This document shows, piece by piece, positions 20,873-33,819 of a DNA stretch of 64,000 bases (its first letter is position 1; every line of letters begins with the position of its first letter). A program made the translations under genes and the position numbers. The DNA is taken from the NCBI RefSeq assembly GCF_047511655.1, contig NC_133397.1:123469308-123533307 (forward strand), written 5' to 3'. This DNA is from Castor canadensis. Taxonomy: Eukaryota; Chordata; Mammalia; Rodentia; Castoridae. The notes beneath the pieces were generated by a model. That model did not search any database and had not been told where the DNA came from. It saw nothing but the letters and a program-made list of their open reading frames with translations.

Positions 20873-21461
20873 TTCTTTCTTCAAAGTTCTCATATGTAAG
20901 CCCAACAATTTCCATGTTGAAAATGTAAACTATCTCCTAATAGGAAATAACTTTCCTAATGCTATGTTTTCTTTCATTATGCAATGCATCTTTAGGTCAA
21001 GCAAGTTTTATCAATTATACTGTGGGCATGCATCACATCAAAACATTAAAACATCAGCGAAGACATGAACGCACATTTTGAACACGTGTGCTCCAGGCAT
21101 GAGCACATACTGTGGGTGGAAACTTGCATCATTCCACATCCATCAAGTAGTCATGATGTACATCAAATGCACGGAGTGAGTATACAGAATGCTACAGGAA
21201 ATGGCAGGACATTCAGAAACCACAGCCTACTTAGTGTGTGATGTTCCTGAAGATAATTCATGCCACAGCTTGAAGACATCTTCCATTTTCACTTATGTGT
21301 GGCTGAAGGCTACATAACTTTCTTTTCCTAACTGGATTTCTGTGCATTTGAAAAACAGTAATTGTCAAAAGAAAAACATTCCATTGGTAATGATAATTTC
21401 TCTTTCTGATTCAAATTGAAAGCTATTGTTATATATCAAAAAAATAAAAGAAAAAGAAAAA

Positions 21462-21592
21462 GAGCCAGGGTTGGTGGTGTATGTCTGTAATCCCAGCACC
21501 TGGGAGCTGAGGAAGGAGGAGCTTGAGCCTGGGCTACAAATGAGGCCAGCCTGGACTACACAGTGAGACCCTGTCCCCACTCCCCCCGCCAA
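21462..21592 (+). repeat. B1-type SINE inside the AGL 3' UTR
   Basis: 'agggttggtggtgtatgtct' to 'cagtgagaccctgtccccac'. It is opposite in sense to AGL and to the two SINEs at 20.6-20.9 kb, so the mRNA could fold into an inverted-repeat duplex. Confidence 0.75.
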
Positions 21593-21763
21593 AAAAGAAA
21601 AGAAAAATCAGTGCTTCTGTAATATTCCTAATTGGGCATCAAAGTAAGAATGGGACTTTGTGAAATGAGTTAAGCTTGCACACACAAGGCATTTGTACTG
21701 CTTGATGGCCTTGTGTTCCATAATGCAAGTGGTGGCCTACTTTGTTAAATCCTCATGAATCAG

Positions 21764-21916
<153 letters not shown>

Positions 21917-22264
21917 CTAACACATATTAACAAAACAGGCAGGAACCAGTGCTATTTGCCTTCTAGTACAGAAATTTATAATCTTTTGCTACAAAATAAA
22001 ACAATATCCTAAAGATGTATACATAATGAATTTAGATTGAAATTATTCTTTGATATATTCCATCTTTGGGATTTAAGACTTTCAAATAACAAGGAATCTC
22101 TTCATGTAGTAAAGATATGCAAAAACCATATATACAACTATAGAGATAAATATCGCCGCCTCAAGAATATAATTTCAATTGTCTTTTTTTTTTTTTAACT
22201 TTAGTGTTTATTTACTATACAAAGGAGTTTCGTTGGGATATTTCCGTATACATGTTAGTTCTGT

Positions 22265-22492
22265 TTCTTTCTTTCTTTCTTTTTTTTTTTTGGCAGTACT
22301 TGGATTTGAACTCAGAGCCTCACATTTACTAGGCAGACGCTGTACCACTTGAGCCACTCCATCAGCAGTCTTTTTTGTTGTTTGCTTGTTCTGAGACAGT
22401 ATCTCATTATGTAGCCCAGGCTGACCTCGAATTCACTATCCTCTGCCTCAGCCTTCCAAAGTGCTGGGATTACAGGCAAACACCATGAAGAC
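22265..22492 (-). repeat. Dimeric SINE with (TTTC)n tail
   Basis: A 'ttctttctttctttc' tail precedes the tRNA-like half. The B1-like half ends 'gggattacaggcaaacacca' near 22485. Confidence 0.8.
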
Positions 22493-22689
22493 TGGCCATA
22501 ATTTTATTAGTCTTCTAGAGAAAGTTTGTAAGACTAAAATTGTAATACATGATCTTGATAGAAGTGTAAAACTAAATGAAGTAACAAATACTAAGAATTA
22601 TAATTCAGAAAAAGGCCAATTAATTTCTCATTCTACTGAATAACAATAAGCTTATTCCTTTGTACTTACAATCTAATACTTAGCACTAT

Positions 22690-22709
22690 ATATATATATA
22701 TATATATAA
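22690..22709. repeat. (TA)n microsatellite
   Basis: About ten TA units. Confidence 0.9.
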
Positions 22710-23204
22710 TCTTATTTCATGCTTATAGCAATCCGGGGCTTATGACGAGGCCAAATGGATTGATAAGAGGTAAATAACTTGTTCTGAGTCTCAGTATCAA
22801 CACATGGCATCATCAGAGTGTATAATTTATTCTTAACTTCAAAATAATCCCATAAATATGAAACAAATTTCAAAAAAAGTAGAATACAGAAATCCAAAGT
22901 GTTTCTTTTTAAGTTGGTTTGGGGGAATATATTAGTTTCAGTATCACGTTTTATAACTCATGGCTGTGTTAGACACACTCTTCTATAGTACCAAATATTA
23001 CTATTAAAATGGCAAAATAACTCATTAGGTAAATATAGGACATTCTGAATAGAAACTAATAATAATATCTGGTAGGAACTACATATTTAAAAAACAGTCA
23101 AAGAGAAGTGGAAAATACAGAAAGCTTATTTGTTTCCAAGTATACAAGCTATTTCAGAGTAAAATGCTAAATTTCTGAAGTTGGATACATGGGTATTTAT
23201 AAAA

Positions 23205-23425
23205 GGTAGAGTTGCATCTCCATCAAAATTCATACATTGAAGTACCCCAGTACCTTACAATGTCAATCTATTTGGAAATACAGTCATTGCATATATAGTT
23301 AGTTAAGATGAGGCCACACTGGTGTAGGGTCAGCCCTAATCCAGTATGACTGATATCCTTGTAACAGGAGAAATGCAGACACAAACATGCACATAAAGAA
23401 AATGATGTCAAGATTGGAGGGTTTG
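23205..23425 (+). repeat. Ancient LTR/MaLR-like repeat, left half
   Basis: 'agttagttaagatgaggcca' and 'gccctaatccagtatgactg' resemble a widespread mammalian repeat also present at 38526-38943. It breaks off at an L1 fragment and resumes at 24183. Confidence 0.6.
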
Positions 23426-24182
23426 AGGTGTTGGCGAGGATGCGGGGAAAAAGGAACCCTCTTACACTGTTGGTGGGAATGTAAACTAGTACAACCACTC
23501 TGGAAAAAAATTTGGAGACTAAACATTGATCTACCATATGATCCAGCAATACCACTCTTGGGGATATACCCAAAAGAATGTGACACAGGTTACTCCAGGG
23601 CACCTGCACACCCATGTTTATTGCGGCACTATTCACAATAGCCAAGTTATGGAAACAGCCAAGATGCCCCACCACTGACGAATGGATTAAGAAAATGTGG
23701 TATCTATACACAATGGAATTTTCTGTAGCCATGAAGAAGAATGAAATGTTATCATTCACAGGTAAATGGATGGAACTGGAGAACATCATTCTGAGTGAGG
23801 TTAGCCTGGCCCAAAAGACCAAAAATCATGTGTTCTCCCTCATATGTGGACATTAGATTAAGGGCAAACACAACAAGGGGATTGGACTTTGATCACATGA
23901 TAAAGCGAGAGCACACAAGGGAGGGGTGAGGATAGGTAAGACACCTAAAATATTAGCATTTGTTGCCCTTAACGCAGAGAAACCAAAGCAGATACCTTAA
24001 AAGCAACTGAGGTCAATAGGAAAAGGGGACCAGGAACTAGAGAAAAGGTTAAATCAAGAAGAATTAACCTAGAAGGTAACACACACGCACAGGAAATCAA
24101 TGTGAGTCAACTCCCTGTATAGCTATCCTTATCTCAACCAGCAAAAACATGTGTTCCTTCCTATTATTGCTTATACTCTCTC
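23426..24182 (+). mobile_element. L1 fragment lacking both ends
   Basis: It corresponds to L1 positions 48289-49064 of this window: the C-terminus of ORF2 ([14 protein letters not shown]) and the first part of the 3' UTR. It stops at 'tatactctctct' before the G-rich tract and has no poly(A). It also lacks 15 bp after 'tttggag' (near 23515). It lies between the two halves of an older repeat. Confidence 0.8.
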
Positions 24183-24291
24183 TGCCTCTGCCTTGACTTC
24201 AGAACTGTGAGATAACATCCCAGTGTTGAATGATTTCTGGGAGGTCGGTTAATTTGTGGTGTTTTGTTGTGGCAGTGCTAGTAAACTCATA
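24183..24291 (+). repeat. Ancient LTR/MaLR-like repeat, right half
   Basis: 'ttcagaactgtgagataaca' and 'ttgttgtggcagtgctagta' are the end of the same old repeat. About 100-150 bp of its middle seem to be missing at the L1 junction. Confidence 0.6.
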
Positions 24292-24749
24292 CACTAGTAA
24301 ATTTATGGATGAAACAAGGTCACCCAACCCTACTATACTGCTCAGTATGGGACATGGGCACTAGCACATGGGACATACCCGTGCTGGGTAAGGACGTTCT
24401 CTTTCCTGAAGTCTTCATCTCTGAAGTCATTAAGTAGGAGAGAACAAGGGAGGTGCCCACAGTCAGAAAGAAGAGGGGGAGAGAAGGAAAGGGTAGCAAG
24501 AACTTTGGACAAAGATGTCAGAGTTTCAGTGGTATAAGGAACGAGTTCACGTCGAGGCTGAGGGTGGTCCAGAGTAGGTAGTCAGAGCTGAGGTGTTGCA
24601 AGGAAGGCATCACATACAGAGGTGCCCTAGCATCGGTGTCAGGCCCTAGCAAGGTGGGAGAAGAACATCTTTGTTAGGATACTGCATGAAGGAGTGTCAG
24701 AGCCAAAGCGGACACAGATGTTGAAAGTACAGGGATGGAAAAATGTATG

Positions 24750-25675
24750 TTGTGGTAACAAATAACAATAACAAATAACAAATCAAAAAAACCAAGAACT
24801 CTTAGAATAGCTGTATTAATATCACACAAAGTAGATCTTGGAGCAGAGAAATGCAGTGTTAAGGAAATGGCTTCATAATGATAAAGGTAGACTCATCAAG
24901 AGAACACAATTCTCAATATGTTTGGAAATACATGAAGCAAAAGTTGATAAAACTGCACAGAAAAACAGACTTCAGGTAGATTTAACTATTCCTCTGTCCA
25001 TACTTCACAGAACAAGCAGACTAACCACCCATCAGCCAACTTGACTGAATGACATTTCTAGAACACTCCACCTAAGCACGGCAGAACCACTTTCTTTCCG
25101 ATGGAAATGGCGAGTTACCTGGGTTCTCAGGACATATTCTGAGCCATCTATAAAACAACTACCCACACGTTTAGAAGAATCAGTCAGACCAAAAGAGAAT
25201 TAATTTTGAAAACAGTACCAGAAACAATTCTGGAAAATTCCTAAATATATCAGAAAACTAAATAATGCTTTTCTAAGTAGCCTATGGCCAAAGAGGAAAA
25301 TCAAATGAGAAAAAAGGAAGTACTTGGCATTAATAAAAATCAAAACAGAGTTTCTGGAACACTGCTAATCTAGTATTAGGAGGACTTTTATAGCACTCAG
25401 CAGCTATGCTAGAAAAGAAGGTCTGAAACCAATGACCTCAAATTGTACTTCAAGACTTGAAAATAAAGAATAATTAAACCCAAAATAAAGAGATGAAAGG
25501 GAATAAAAATGAGTAGAGAAGTAATGAAGATAGAAAAGCAATAGAGAAGTCAATTAAGCTTGTCATTAAGAAGACTGCTAATAAGATTGATAATATTGAT
25601 CAATAAGATTGATAAACCTCTATTGAGACAAATAAGGAAAAAAGGGAGAAAATAAAACTAATATCAGGTATGAGA
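24750..25675 (+). repeat. Ancient L1 ORF2 fragment
   Basis: It is a degenerate, frameless relative of the L1 endonuclease-to-RT region (text such as 'tagaacactccacctaagca' and 'acctctattgagacaaataa'). It is far older than the L1 at 42.8 kb. Confidence 0.55.
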
Positions 25676-25684
25676 ATCGAAACC

Positions 25685-25906
25685 GGGCACTGGTGGCTCA
25701 TGCCTGTAATCTTAGCTACTTATGAGGCAGAGATCAGAAGGCTTGTGGTCTGAGGCCAGCCTGGGCAAATAGTTTGAGAGATCCTATCTAGAAAAAACCC
25801 ATCACAAAAAAGGGCTGGTAGAGAGGCTCAAGTGGTAGAGTGCCTACCTAGCAAGCATGAGGACCTGAGTTCAAACCATAGTATTGCAAAAAAAAAAAAA
25901 AAAAAA
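25685..25906 (+). repeat. Dimeric SINE
   Basis: 'actggtggctcatgcctgta' through 'cctgagttcaaaccatagta' and an 18-base A-run. Confidence 0.85.
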
Positions 25907-25939
25907 GAGAATCTATAGATAATGAAAATAATGATTCAC

Positions 25940-26140
25940 TTAACTGAAACCATTTATTGAGTAGACAAGTACTTTTAATATCTTCTCATTTAATCTTGTC
26001 AGCAACTAATGTCATAATTTTATTATCACACTTCACAAAGAAACTAATTTTGCAGAGATAAGTAACACATTAAAAGCCACATGTAAAGTAAGCAGCATGG
26101 ACAGAATCTGAGACCAAACCTGACACCAAAGTTCACACCT
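25940..26140 (-). repeat. MIR SINE, degenerate
   Basis: The block order 'ctcatttaatcttgtcagca', 'cacaaagaaactaattttgcagag' (shortened here) and 'ataagtaacacattaaaagcc'-like text fits a reverse-oriented MIR core. Confidence 0.45.
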
Positions 26141-27009
26141 GAAATACTATGCAATCCCAGGTAGCTATGGGAGACGGTAAGAAAGAAAATGGAAAGGTAG
26201 TTTGAGAAAAGATTGTAGAAATTAAGGAATTTGGATTCAATTCTGCAGGAATGGAGAATTGAACATTTCAAAGCATAAGACTGAATTTGTGAGCTAAATT
26301 TCAACAAAATTAACCCAGTTTGGGGTAGTGGAGGCTACTGCCTACTCCAGAGGAAAGGCTCTCAGATACAAATTAGAAAGGTCAACAGAAGGAAGAAGAT
26401 GGGTTGTCAGGAGGCAGCCAACAGATAGCATCAAGTCCTGAAGAAAAATGTAAAGTATCTGGGATGCTTGAGTTTGGGGAGTATGAGTGACAGTGATACC
26501 CTAACAGAAAAGGGAACTTTGGCAAGAAAAAAATGTTTGGGGAGATAAGTGATGCAAAAGCACATCTCAGTCGAGAAGTTTCCTGGGTAGCTGAGAAGTA
26601 GAACTGAGTTACGAAAGAATTCAAAAGTATCTGACGCTGAAGACAGGAAAGTCAATGGAATCTGCAGGAGAAAATAAGCTAGAACAGAAAGAGGACCAAA
26701 GACAGGTTGTCAGAGAACAAATGCATTTAGGCATTAGAAGAAGAGTCAAAGCAGAGAGAGTGAAAAGAGCCACCAGCGTCATGAAGAGTGTAGCTGGGGG
26801 CCTGACTGCCTGGAGTTGACCAAGAGCTGACAGTATTATTGGTAGTAATTTTATACAGTTGTTTGGAATAAATGAGTCATTTTATATACATTTATTTAGA
26901 ACGATGCCAGAACGTAATAAGAGTTGGATATCACTTGTTATTACTATAGTTACTACCACCACCATCACCACCACCAGGTAAACAAGTAAAACCTAATGTT
27001 ATGGACGAC

Positions 27010-27198
27010 AGATTTTTTTGGGGGCCTCACACTTGCTAGGCAGGTGCTCTACCACTTGAACCACTCCGCCAGCCCTTTTTTGTGTTATTTATGAGGTTTT
27101 GAGAACTATTTGCCCAGGCTGGCCTTGAACCGTGATTTTCCTGATCTCTGCTTCCTGAGTAGCTAGGATTACAGGTGTGAGCCACCAGCACCCAGCTC
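27010..27198 (-). repeat. Dimeric SINE
   Basis: 'cacacttgctaggcaggtgc' through 'gattacaggtgtgagccacc'. Confidence 0.85.
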
Positions 27199-27459
27199 AG
27201 CATAGGTTTTCAATGAAAAGATGACAAAAATACTGTCAAAGACAAATAGCCAGGTAAACAAAAGAAACAAACAAAACAACAAAAACAAAACAAAGCCAGG
27301 TCAAAGAAAACTGAGGAGGAGTCTGGGACCTAGAAACAAGAAGAGGTCTTATGTGTCCTCACCAGTGGTGAGGACAAAAGCTGGATCACAGGTGGCAATG
27401 ACTAAATGGATGGTCAAAGCCTGAACAGAAGAGGAGATTCCTCCTATAGAAAATGTGAG

Positions 27460-27826
27460 ATCAAAGAAGGACACAGACAAGCCTCCAGTATCAAGGCAAA
27501 AGCCCTCGAACTAGCAATGTACACTTCTTAGAAAATGAAGGGCAGGAGGGTAAAATAGATCTTTTCGGGGGATGGGTACCAGTGTTGGGGGGGGGCTAAG
27601 GAAAGGGGAGATGAGGGTGAATATGGTGGATGTATTTTGTACCCATATATGAAAACAGAAGAATGAAACCTGTTGAAATAGTTCTAAGAAGGGGGGAGGG
27701 GAAAAAGAGAAAGAATGATGGAGGGGGTAAATCTCACCAAGATGTAGTGTAAACACATATGTAAATATCACAATGTATCCTCCTGTATAACTATTATATG
27801 CTAATATAAAAGTGAAAAAAATAAAA
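27460..27826 (+). mobile_element. Older L1-type 3' end with 12-bp TSD
   Basis: The 367-bp insertion ends in 'gtgaaaaaaataaaaa' and is flanked by a perfect agaaaatgtgag (27448-27459 and 27827-27838). Its G-rich block (27567-27610) and A/T-rich tail differ from the younger L1 3' UTR in this window, so it is another lineage. Confidence 0.7.
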
Positions 27827-28532
27827 AGAAAATGTGAGCTGAAAACATATAGGGCAAGACTTGAGTACCTGTACAAGGGATTTTGTTTTAGGATGGGCCG
27901 ACAAATATCTTTGTAGTGTAAGTAGGAGTGATCAAGTGGAATACCAGAGAGGATAATTACTGGAGCTAGGTTACAGAACAGGACTGAAGTGATGGGATCA
28001 CAGGTAAAAGTAGAAAGACCCCTGCAGTGCCAGATTGTCTCACTTCTTCTGGATAAAAGAGAACAAAGAGAAAACAACTGCAAATAATGGGAAGCACTAC
28101 AAGGTGATGAGGAGCAGAATATAAGAATGCTCACACATTCCTAGTCTCTGGATCAAGTAGTGCCTGGTTGGTTGAGCTTTCTGTGACTACATTAACGCTA
28201 ATGAAAACAAACGGGTGCAACATTTGTGGTGACAGATTAAAGTCTCTTATGTTCTTATAAGAAAGGAGAAACAATTTATGCAAAATTATTCTGAGCAATA
28301 AAATGTAGACTTATTTAGGTAAAATCTAAAATTTGAGAAATCAGGGTAGATTTTAACTGAATTTGTACTTCCTAAAGGACACATAGCCCCAACACTATTT
28401 GTCTGCAGTTAGGAGAAAGGAGGTGAGAAACAGTTTTTGAAGTAACAGTCAAAACATCAACTGATATCTTTAATATAACCAAAGCAGTTCTGGAATTATA
28501 TCTTTAAATCAATTAACTCAAAAGTCCACCTG

Positions 28533-28742
28533 GCTAGGGTGTGGTGGCTCACATCTATAATCCTGGTTATTTGAGAGGCTGAGATGGGGAGAATTGAGGT
28601 TTGGGGCCAGCCAGGGCAAAGAGTTCTCAATACCCCATCTCCAAATTAAGCATAGCAAAATGGACTGGAGGTGTGGCTCAAGCATGAAGCCCTGAGTTCA
28701 ACCCTTAGTCCCACCAAAAAACAAAACAAAACAAAAACAAAA
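28533..28742 (+). repeat. Dimeric SINE
   Basis: 'gtgtggtggctcacatctat' through '(caaaa)n' tail. Confidence 0.85.
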
Positions 28743-29060
28743 AGGCTAGTCTGAATACTTTCAGTTTTTATATTTATTCTGTGCTAACCACGTCCAAAAC
28801 TAACAGCTAAAATTTGAAAATCAAAGACTACTCCACATGGACAAATAATACAGTATCAGCTCCTCAAGTTAAACTAAATTAAAACCTAAAATAGTGAAGA
28901 TGAAAATTACATAATAGAAGCTGTTTTAAAAAGTGAAGATCTCGAGGTGCACTGGGCTACCTAGAGCAAACAGGCATGAATTCTAAGGAAACACATTTAC
29001 CTAGCGTCGAATGAACTGATGAGGCACTGGTTACGGACATTACCCATCCGAGACAACTCA

Positions 29061-29195
<135 letters not shown>

Positions 29196-29261
29196 CTAAA
29201 AAAAGGATTTAAAAGAAAAACATAACTATGAATATCTAAAATAATCTAGAAAAATAATTTA

Positions 29262-29408
<147 letters not shown>

Positions 29409-29659
29409 TTAAATAAAAAGAGAAATTTTAATAACGAAGGTATGAGAAATAATCAGATCATTTTATCTTCCAATCTATGGGATCAGCTTAGCATTAGTAC
29501 ATTATTTAACCTTAAATTAATGTATACTGACTTCAAAGGATTTTAATAATGTGTTCAGAAATGATTAAAAATACTTATTGTATATACTTACATACAAATA
29601 AATTATATGAGTTAGCTTGGCACCTAAATAATGGTTGATTTAAACTCAACTATTTCAGC

Positions 29660-29878
29660 CAGGTGCTGGTGGCTCACGCCTGTAATCTTAGCTACTTGGG
29701 AGGTTGAAATCAGGAAGATCATGCTTCCAGGCCAGTCCAGGCAAATAGTTCCTGAGACCTCATCTCCAAAATAACTAGAGCACAAAGGACTAGAGGTGTG
29801 GCTCAGGCAGAAGAGAGCCTCCTTTGTAAGCATGAAGCTCTGAGTTCAAACTCCATTTCCACCTACAGTAATGACAAG
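29660..29878 (+). repeat. Dimeric SINE (AGL intron 32)
   Basis: 'caggtgctggtggctcacgc' through 'aactccatttccacc'. Confidence 0.85.
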
Positions 29879-29944
29879 TAACTTCAAATAGTACGAATTA
29901 AAGATAAGGTTTTATTGATTATAGAGCAGTAAGGTTATTTATTT

Positions 29945-30076
29945 ATTTTGATTTTTTGAGACAGGCCCGGGTGGGCCTAGAACTTGCTATATATCCCAAG
30001 CAGAACTCAAACTCACATCCTCCTGCCTCAGCCTCCTGAGTGCTGGGTTACAGGTGCACACCACCACGTCCAGCTT
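29945..30076 (-). repeat. B1-type SINE monomer
   Basis: Starts with a T-rich tail and 'gagacaggcccgggtgggcc' and ends 'cacaccaccacgtccagctt'. Confidence 0.8.
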
Positions 30077-30241
30077 AGAAAGATTGTTTTTAAACATCTC
30101 TGTGAAGCTATTTTAAAATTAAAATTAGCACATTCTCACATTACAAACAGCAATTTATAATACATAGCAATATTACATAGAACTTATACACAAGATAATA
30201 TTGCAAACCTATTACAACAGATAATATAAATGTATATTTGT

Positions 30242-30460
30242 GTTTTTTTTTTTTTTGTGGTACTGAGGTTTGAACTCAGGGCCTCACACTTGCTAGGTAG
30301 GCACTCTACCCCTTGAGTCACTTTGCCAGACCCTGTTGGGTATTTTCAAGATAGAGTCTTGTCAACTATTTGCCTGGGATGGCCTCAAACTGTGATCCTC
30401 CTGATCTCTGTCTCCTGAGTAGATGGGATTTCAGGCATGAACCACCAGCACCTGGCAGTA
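30242..30460 (-). repeat. Dimeric SINE
   Basis: A T-run of 15, then 'gtggtactgaggtttgaact' to 'gaaccaccagcacctggc'. Confidence 0.85.
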
Positions 30461-31087
30461 TATTTGTTTTAATTAAATTGCTACTTTTCTTTCCTTTTCA
30501 GTAACACAGAGTGAGCAAGCTTTATGAGTTTTACTTTTGACTAGTAGTTCTTAACAAGCCTGACATGTAAGCACACAGAATGCAAAATTACGTGTGCAAA
30601 CAGGACATTTTGTATCTCAAGATGGAGATGAGTACACAGTCAAGCAGGAAACATGCACAGAGGGAGGCTCCGGCTGACTGATGGACACAGAGCAGGCTGA
30701 TGACAGGCATCAAGCTTTAGAGGAAAGCAGAAAACAGAAAGGCCATTAGAAACTCAAGAAAAAAAAAAAAGTTGAAAAAGGTAAGAAATATATATTGCAT
30801 AAACACACAATTGTAAAACAAAAACAGACTTTGCTGGTTTAAGAAGAGAGTGGTATAAGTACACAGAGAGGATGCAGAGAGTGGTGGTGAGGCAGGAAGA
30901 GAACTAGATCCAAATCTGTCACCACTAGATGGAAATCATGCCCAACACTTCAAGCATCATGAGCAGCACATATGCCCAGCATTTACAATTAGACAGGAGC
31001 TACATGGAGAAACAACTCAACACATAGACGCTTTCTGAGGAGAACAGTCAGGGGAGGGAAATGTAGCAAGGGACTGAAAATACTGTT

Positions 31088-31310
31088 TTGTGTGTGTGGT
31101 GCTGGGGATTGAGGTCAGAGCCCTGCACAGGCTAGGTATGTGCTCTAGCACTGAGCCACTTCCCCAGCTCAGTCGCTGTTGTTTTGTGTTTGGTTTTGTG
31201 GCGCTGGAGACTGAACCCATGAAATGATTTTTGTGTGTGTGCTTCTGGAATACCAGGGCCTTGCATGCTAGGCAAGTTCTCTACCAGTGAGCAACTTCCT
31301 CCACCCCAAA
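31088..31310 (-). repeat. Cluster of ID-like SINE copies
   Basis: An ID-like copy occupies 31090-31170 ('ggtgctggggattgaggtca'), a short piece 31195-31215, and another copy 31225-31310 ('tgcatgctaggcaagttctc'). The clustering suggests insertion into A/T-rich tails. Confidence 0.7.
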
Positions 31311-31364
31311 CCCATGAAATCTTTTATGCAAAGTCTCCTGGCTCAAATATGCATAAAGAGGCAA

Positions 31365-31560
31365 AGAAAATGGGCATGTTGGTGCATGTCTATAATCCCA
31401 CCTACTTGGGGGGGCCAGCCTGGGTAAAAAAGGTAGCAAGACCCTGTGTCCTGTCTCAAAAACAAATACAAACAAAGGGGCTGGAGGCCAGGCTCAAGTG
31501 GAAGAACACTTGCCTGGGATTGCATAAGCTCTGGACTCATCCCTAACACGGATAAAAACA
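31365..31560 (+). repeat. Dimeric SINE, internally shortened
   Basis: The left half 'gggcatgttggtgcatgtct' lost its middle at a G-run (31409-31414). The tRNA-like half follows at 31480. Confidence 0.75.
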
Positions 31561-31715
31561 GAAAAGAGTGGGCAATAAACCAGGTGGGACTGATGCCTAC
31601 TTCTGCATAAAGAGATTTAAAGTGACTTTACTTTTTCTTTAAGTATGTTGATACTTTCCATAAGAATCACATACTGCTTTTATAATCAGAAAAAAAGCTT
31701 TAGAAAATATTCACA

Positions 31716-31792
31716 CTGGAGGTGTGGCTCAAGTGGTGGAGCACCTGGTTTGCAAGCATAAGGCCCTGAGTTCAAACTCCAGTCCCACTGAA
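31716..31792 (+). repeat. tRNA-like SINE monomer
   Basis: 'ctggaggtgtggctcaagtg' to 'aactccagtcccactg'. Confidence 0.8.
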
Positions 31793-31998
31793 AATATTCA
31801 TGATTATGTTATTTTTATAAACTTAAAACTCTGCTTGGTGAACACAGAGAAGCCCACTGATACTCAATGAAGATACACAAGATGTCTCCAAAAGCCTGGC
31901 CTGAATGCAGTTTTAGAAACGTTACTAGTAAGAAGAGGATCATGGTTAGTGTCAATCTGGATTAAATATAATGTCAACAATATTTTATATCCTACTTA

Positions 31999-32130
<132 letters not shown>

Positions 32131-32654
32131 TTAACATTCACAGAAAAATTAGCTCTCACCTGCAGAAGCTAATCATAAACTTGGAAAATAATGAAAATGA
32201 CTTAAAAATAAAGCATGGTTCAGAATATGAGACACTTAACCAGATTTAATCCTATGCAGCTGAGTTGGAAGCCCTGCCCTGGCCTCAGAAGTCAGGAGAG
32301 CAGGCAGGGGCGGTTCTTCCCTCTTGCCACATCAACAATGTGTACCAGATCCCAAAGAAGATGCCACAGCCACACTGAAGGCAGAAGTCACTTAAACGCT
32401 TCTAATTTACCCTGTAGAAGATTTACCAGAGTCCTGAGACCTGTAACTAGGTCTCAGTCCCTTTGTTTGCTCTAGGATCATGATAAAATACAGAAGAACC
32501 TGTACTCCAATGGCATGAATGAAAGTTACTTGTGATATGCACAAGGAACAAAGAAAAGTCTGCATTAATCTTAATGGCGAAATGAAATCAAATGCAAACT
32601 GTACCTTTATGTTTTTTATTCTACTCTAATTTATACTGTTTAGAAATTTTTTCT

Positions 32655-32868
32655 TCTTTCTTTTTGGGCAGTACTGGTGATTGAACTCAAGGACTCATAC
32701 TTGCTGAGCAAGCATCTTACTACTTGAGCAGCCATGGCCCCCACCCTTTGGCTTTTAGTTTTAGGTTCACTCACTGACTTTTTCTGAGCAGGTTTCAGAC
32801 CCTGATCCTCTTGTCTCAGCTTCCCAACTACCTAGGATTACAGATGTGCACTAGCATATTTAGCCTAG
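32655..32868 (-). repeat. Dimeric SINE, diverged
   Basis: 'ggcagtactggtgattgaac' through 'gattacagatgtgcactagc'. Confidence 0.75.
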
Positions 32869-32989
32869 TAATCCTTTGACAAAGTGGACACAGTTAAGCA
32901 GGCCTGGACAAACACAGCCTCTATTTCACTGCTCTTGTATTTATTTGTAGACTGATTGTAAAAGAAAGTACAGAAGCAAGAATTCTTGG

Positions 32990-33085
32990 CTAGGGGCTGG
33001 TGGAGTGGCTCAAGTGGTAGAGCGCCTGCCTAGCAAGCATGAGGCCCTGAGTTCTAACCCCAGTACCACAAAGAAAAAAAAAATC
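32990..33085 (+). repeat. tRNA-like SINE monomer
   Basis: 'ggctggtggagtggctcaag' to an A-tail. It is close to the subfamily consensus. Confidence 0.85.
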
Positions 33086-33469
33086 TTGGCTAGATAGAAG
33101 TAGTCATAATCAGATCAATACAGCAAAGAAAATGGAACGTGGATTTGAGCTGCTCACACTTGTTCACTAGTTCGGAGTGTTCTGACTGCGGGCTCAGCTG
33201 ACTGACACAAGTGCTCTAATCCATTTAGCCTGGTGTGCCATACAAATACCATTTTCTAGGTGTGCTATGACGGGAGACAAACACTGAGAGTTGCTTTGTC
33301 ACCCTCACTCACTGTTTTGTTAAATGCTGAATGCTACAGGTTAAAGGCAAGGTACATGCTCTATTAATTAGAGACCACTGGACAAAACTAGCTAGCAATC
33401 AATATCAGTTTTACAGTTACATGAGTTTGAAAATAAATAGGAAAAAAGGTCTAAGTAAATCCTATCAAA

Positions 33470-33710
33470 ACTTTTTTTTGGGGGGTGGGGTTGAACTCTG
33501 GGCCTCACGCTTGCTAGGCAGGCACTCTCTACCACTTGAGCCACTCTACCAAACCTTTTAGTATTGGTTATTTTTATTTTTATTTTTTTTTTTTAGTCTT
33601 GGTTATTTTTGAGAGAGGGTCTTACTTGATGCCCAGTTAGTCCTACTATTTGTGCTTCTCTGTGTAGCTGGGGTGGTGGGCATGCATCAGTACACCCAGC
33701 CATTGGCTGC
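33470..33710 (-). repeat. Dimeric SINE split by a T-rich expansion
   Basis: The tRNA-like half is at 33478-33557 and the B1-like half at 33598-33705, with a (TTTTA)n expansion between them. Confidence 0.7.
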
Positions 33711-33819
33711 AATAGGGTTTGCCCAGTTTGGCTGAGAACCTATGTAGCTAAGATCACAGACATGAACCAGCTCTCAGGCCTCAACAGTTCTTTGAAGTGG
33801 AAAGTAGCAAGCGACTTAC

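Larger units (their letters stand above)
19705..21763 (-). other. AGL: Probable AGL 3' UTR
   Basis: This is the minus-strand sequence after the AGL stop. The human 3' UTR is a little over 2 kb. A cluster of AATAAA hexamers on the minus strand lies at about 19724-19745 (plus-strand 'atttatttattcattttatt'), which would end the transcript near 19.7 kb. The end point is inferred. Other AATAAA-like sites (near 20133 and 20445) could give shorter forms. Three SINEs lie inside it. Confidence 0.4.

Noticed and set aside
23268..23822. 184-codon minus-strand frame
   Set aside because: It is antisense to L1 ORF2; the same shadow appears at 48586-48107.
32992..33070. tRNA gene
   Set aside because: This and dozens of similar units have A/B-box-like blocks but no full cloverleaf, and they end in A-tails: SINEs.
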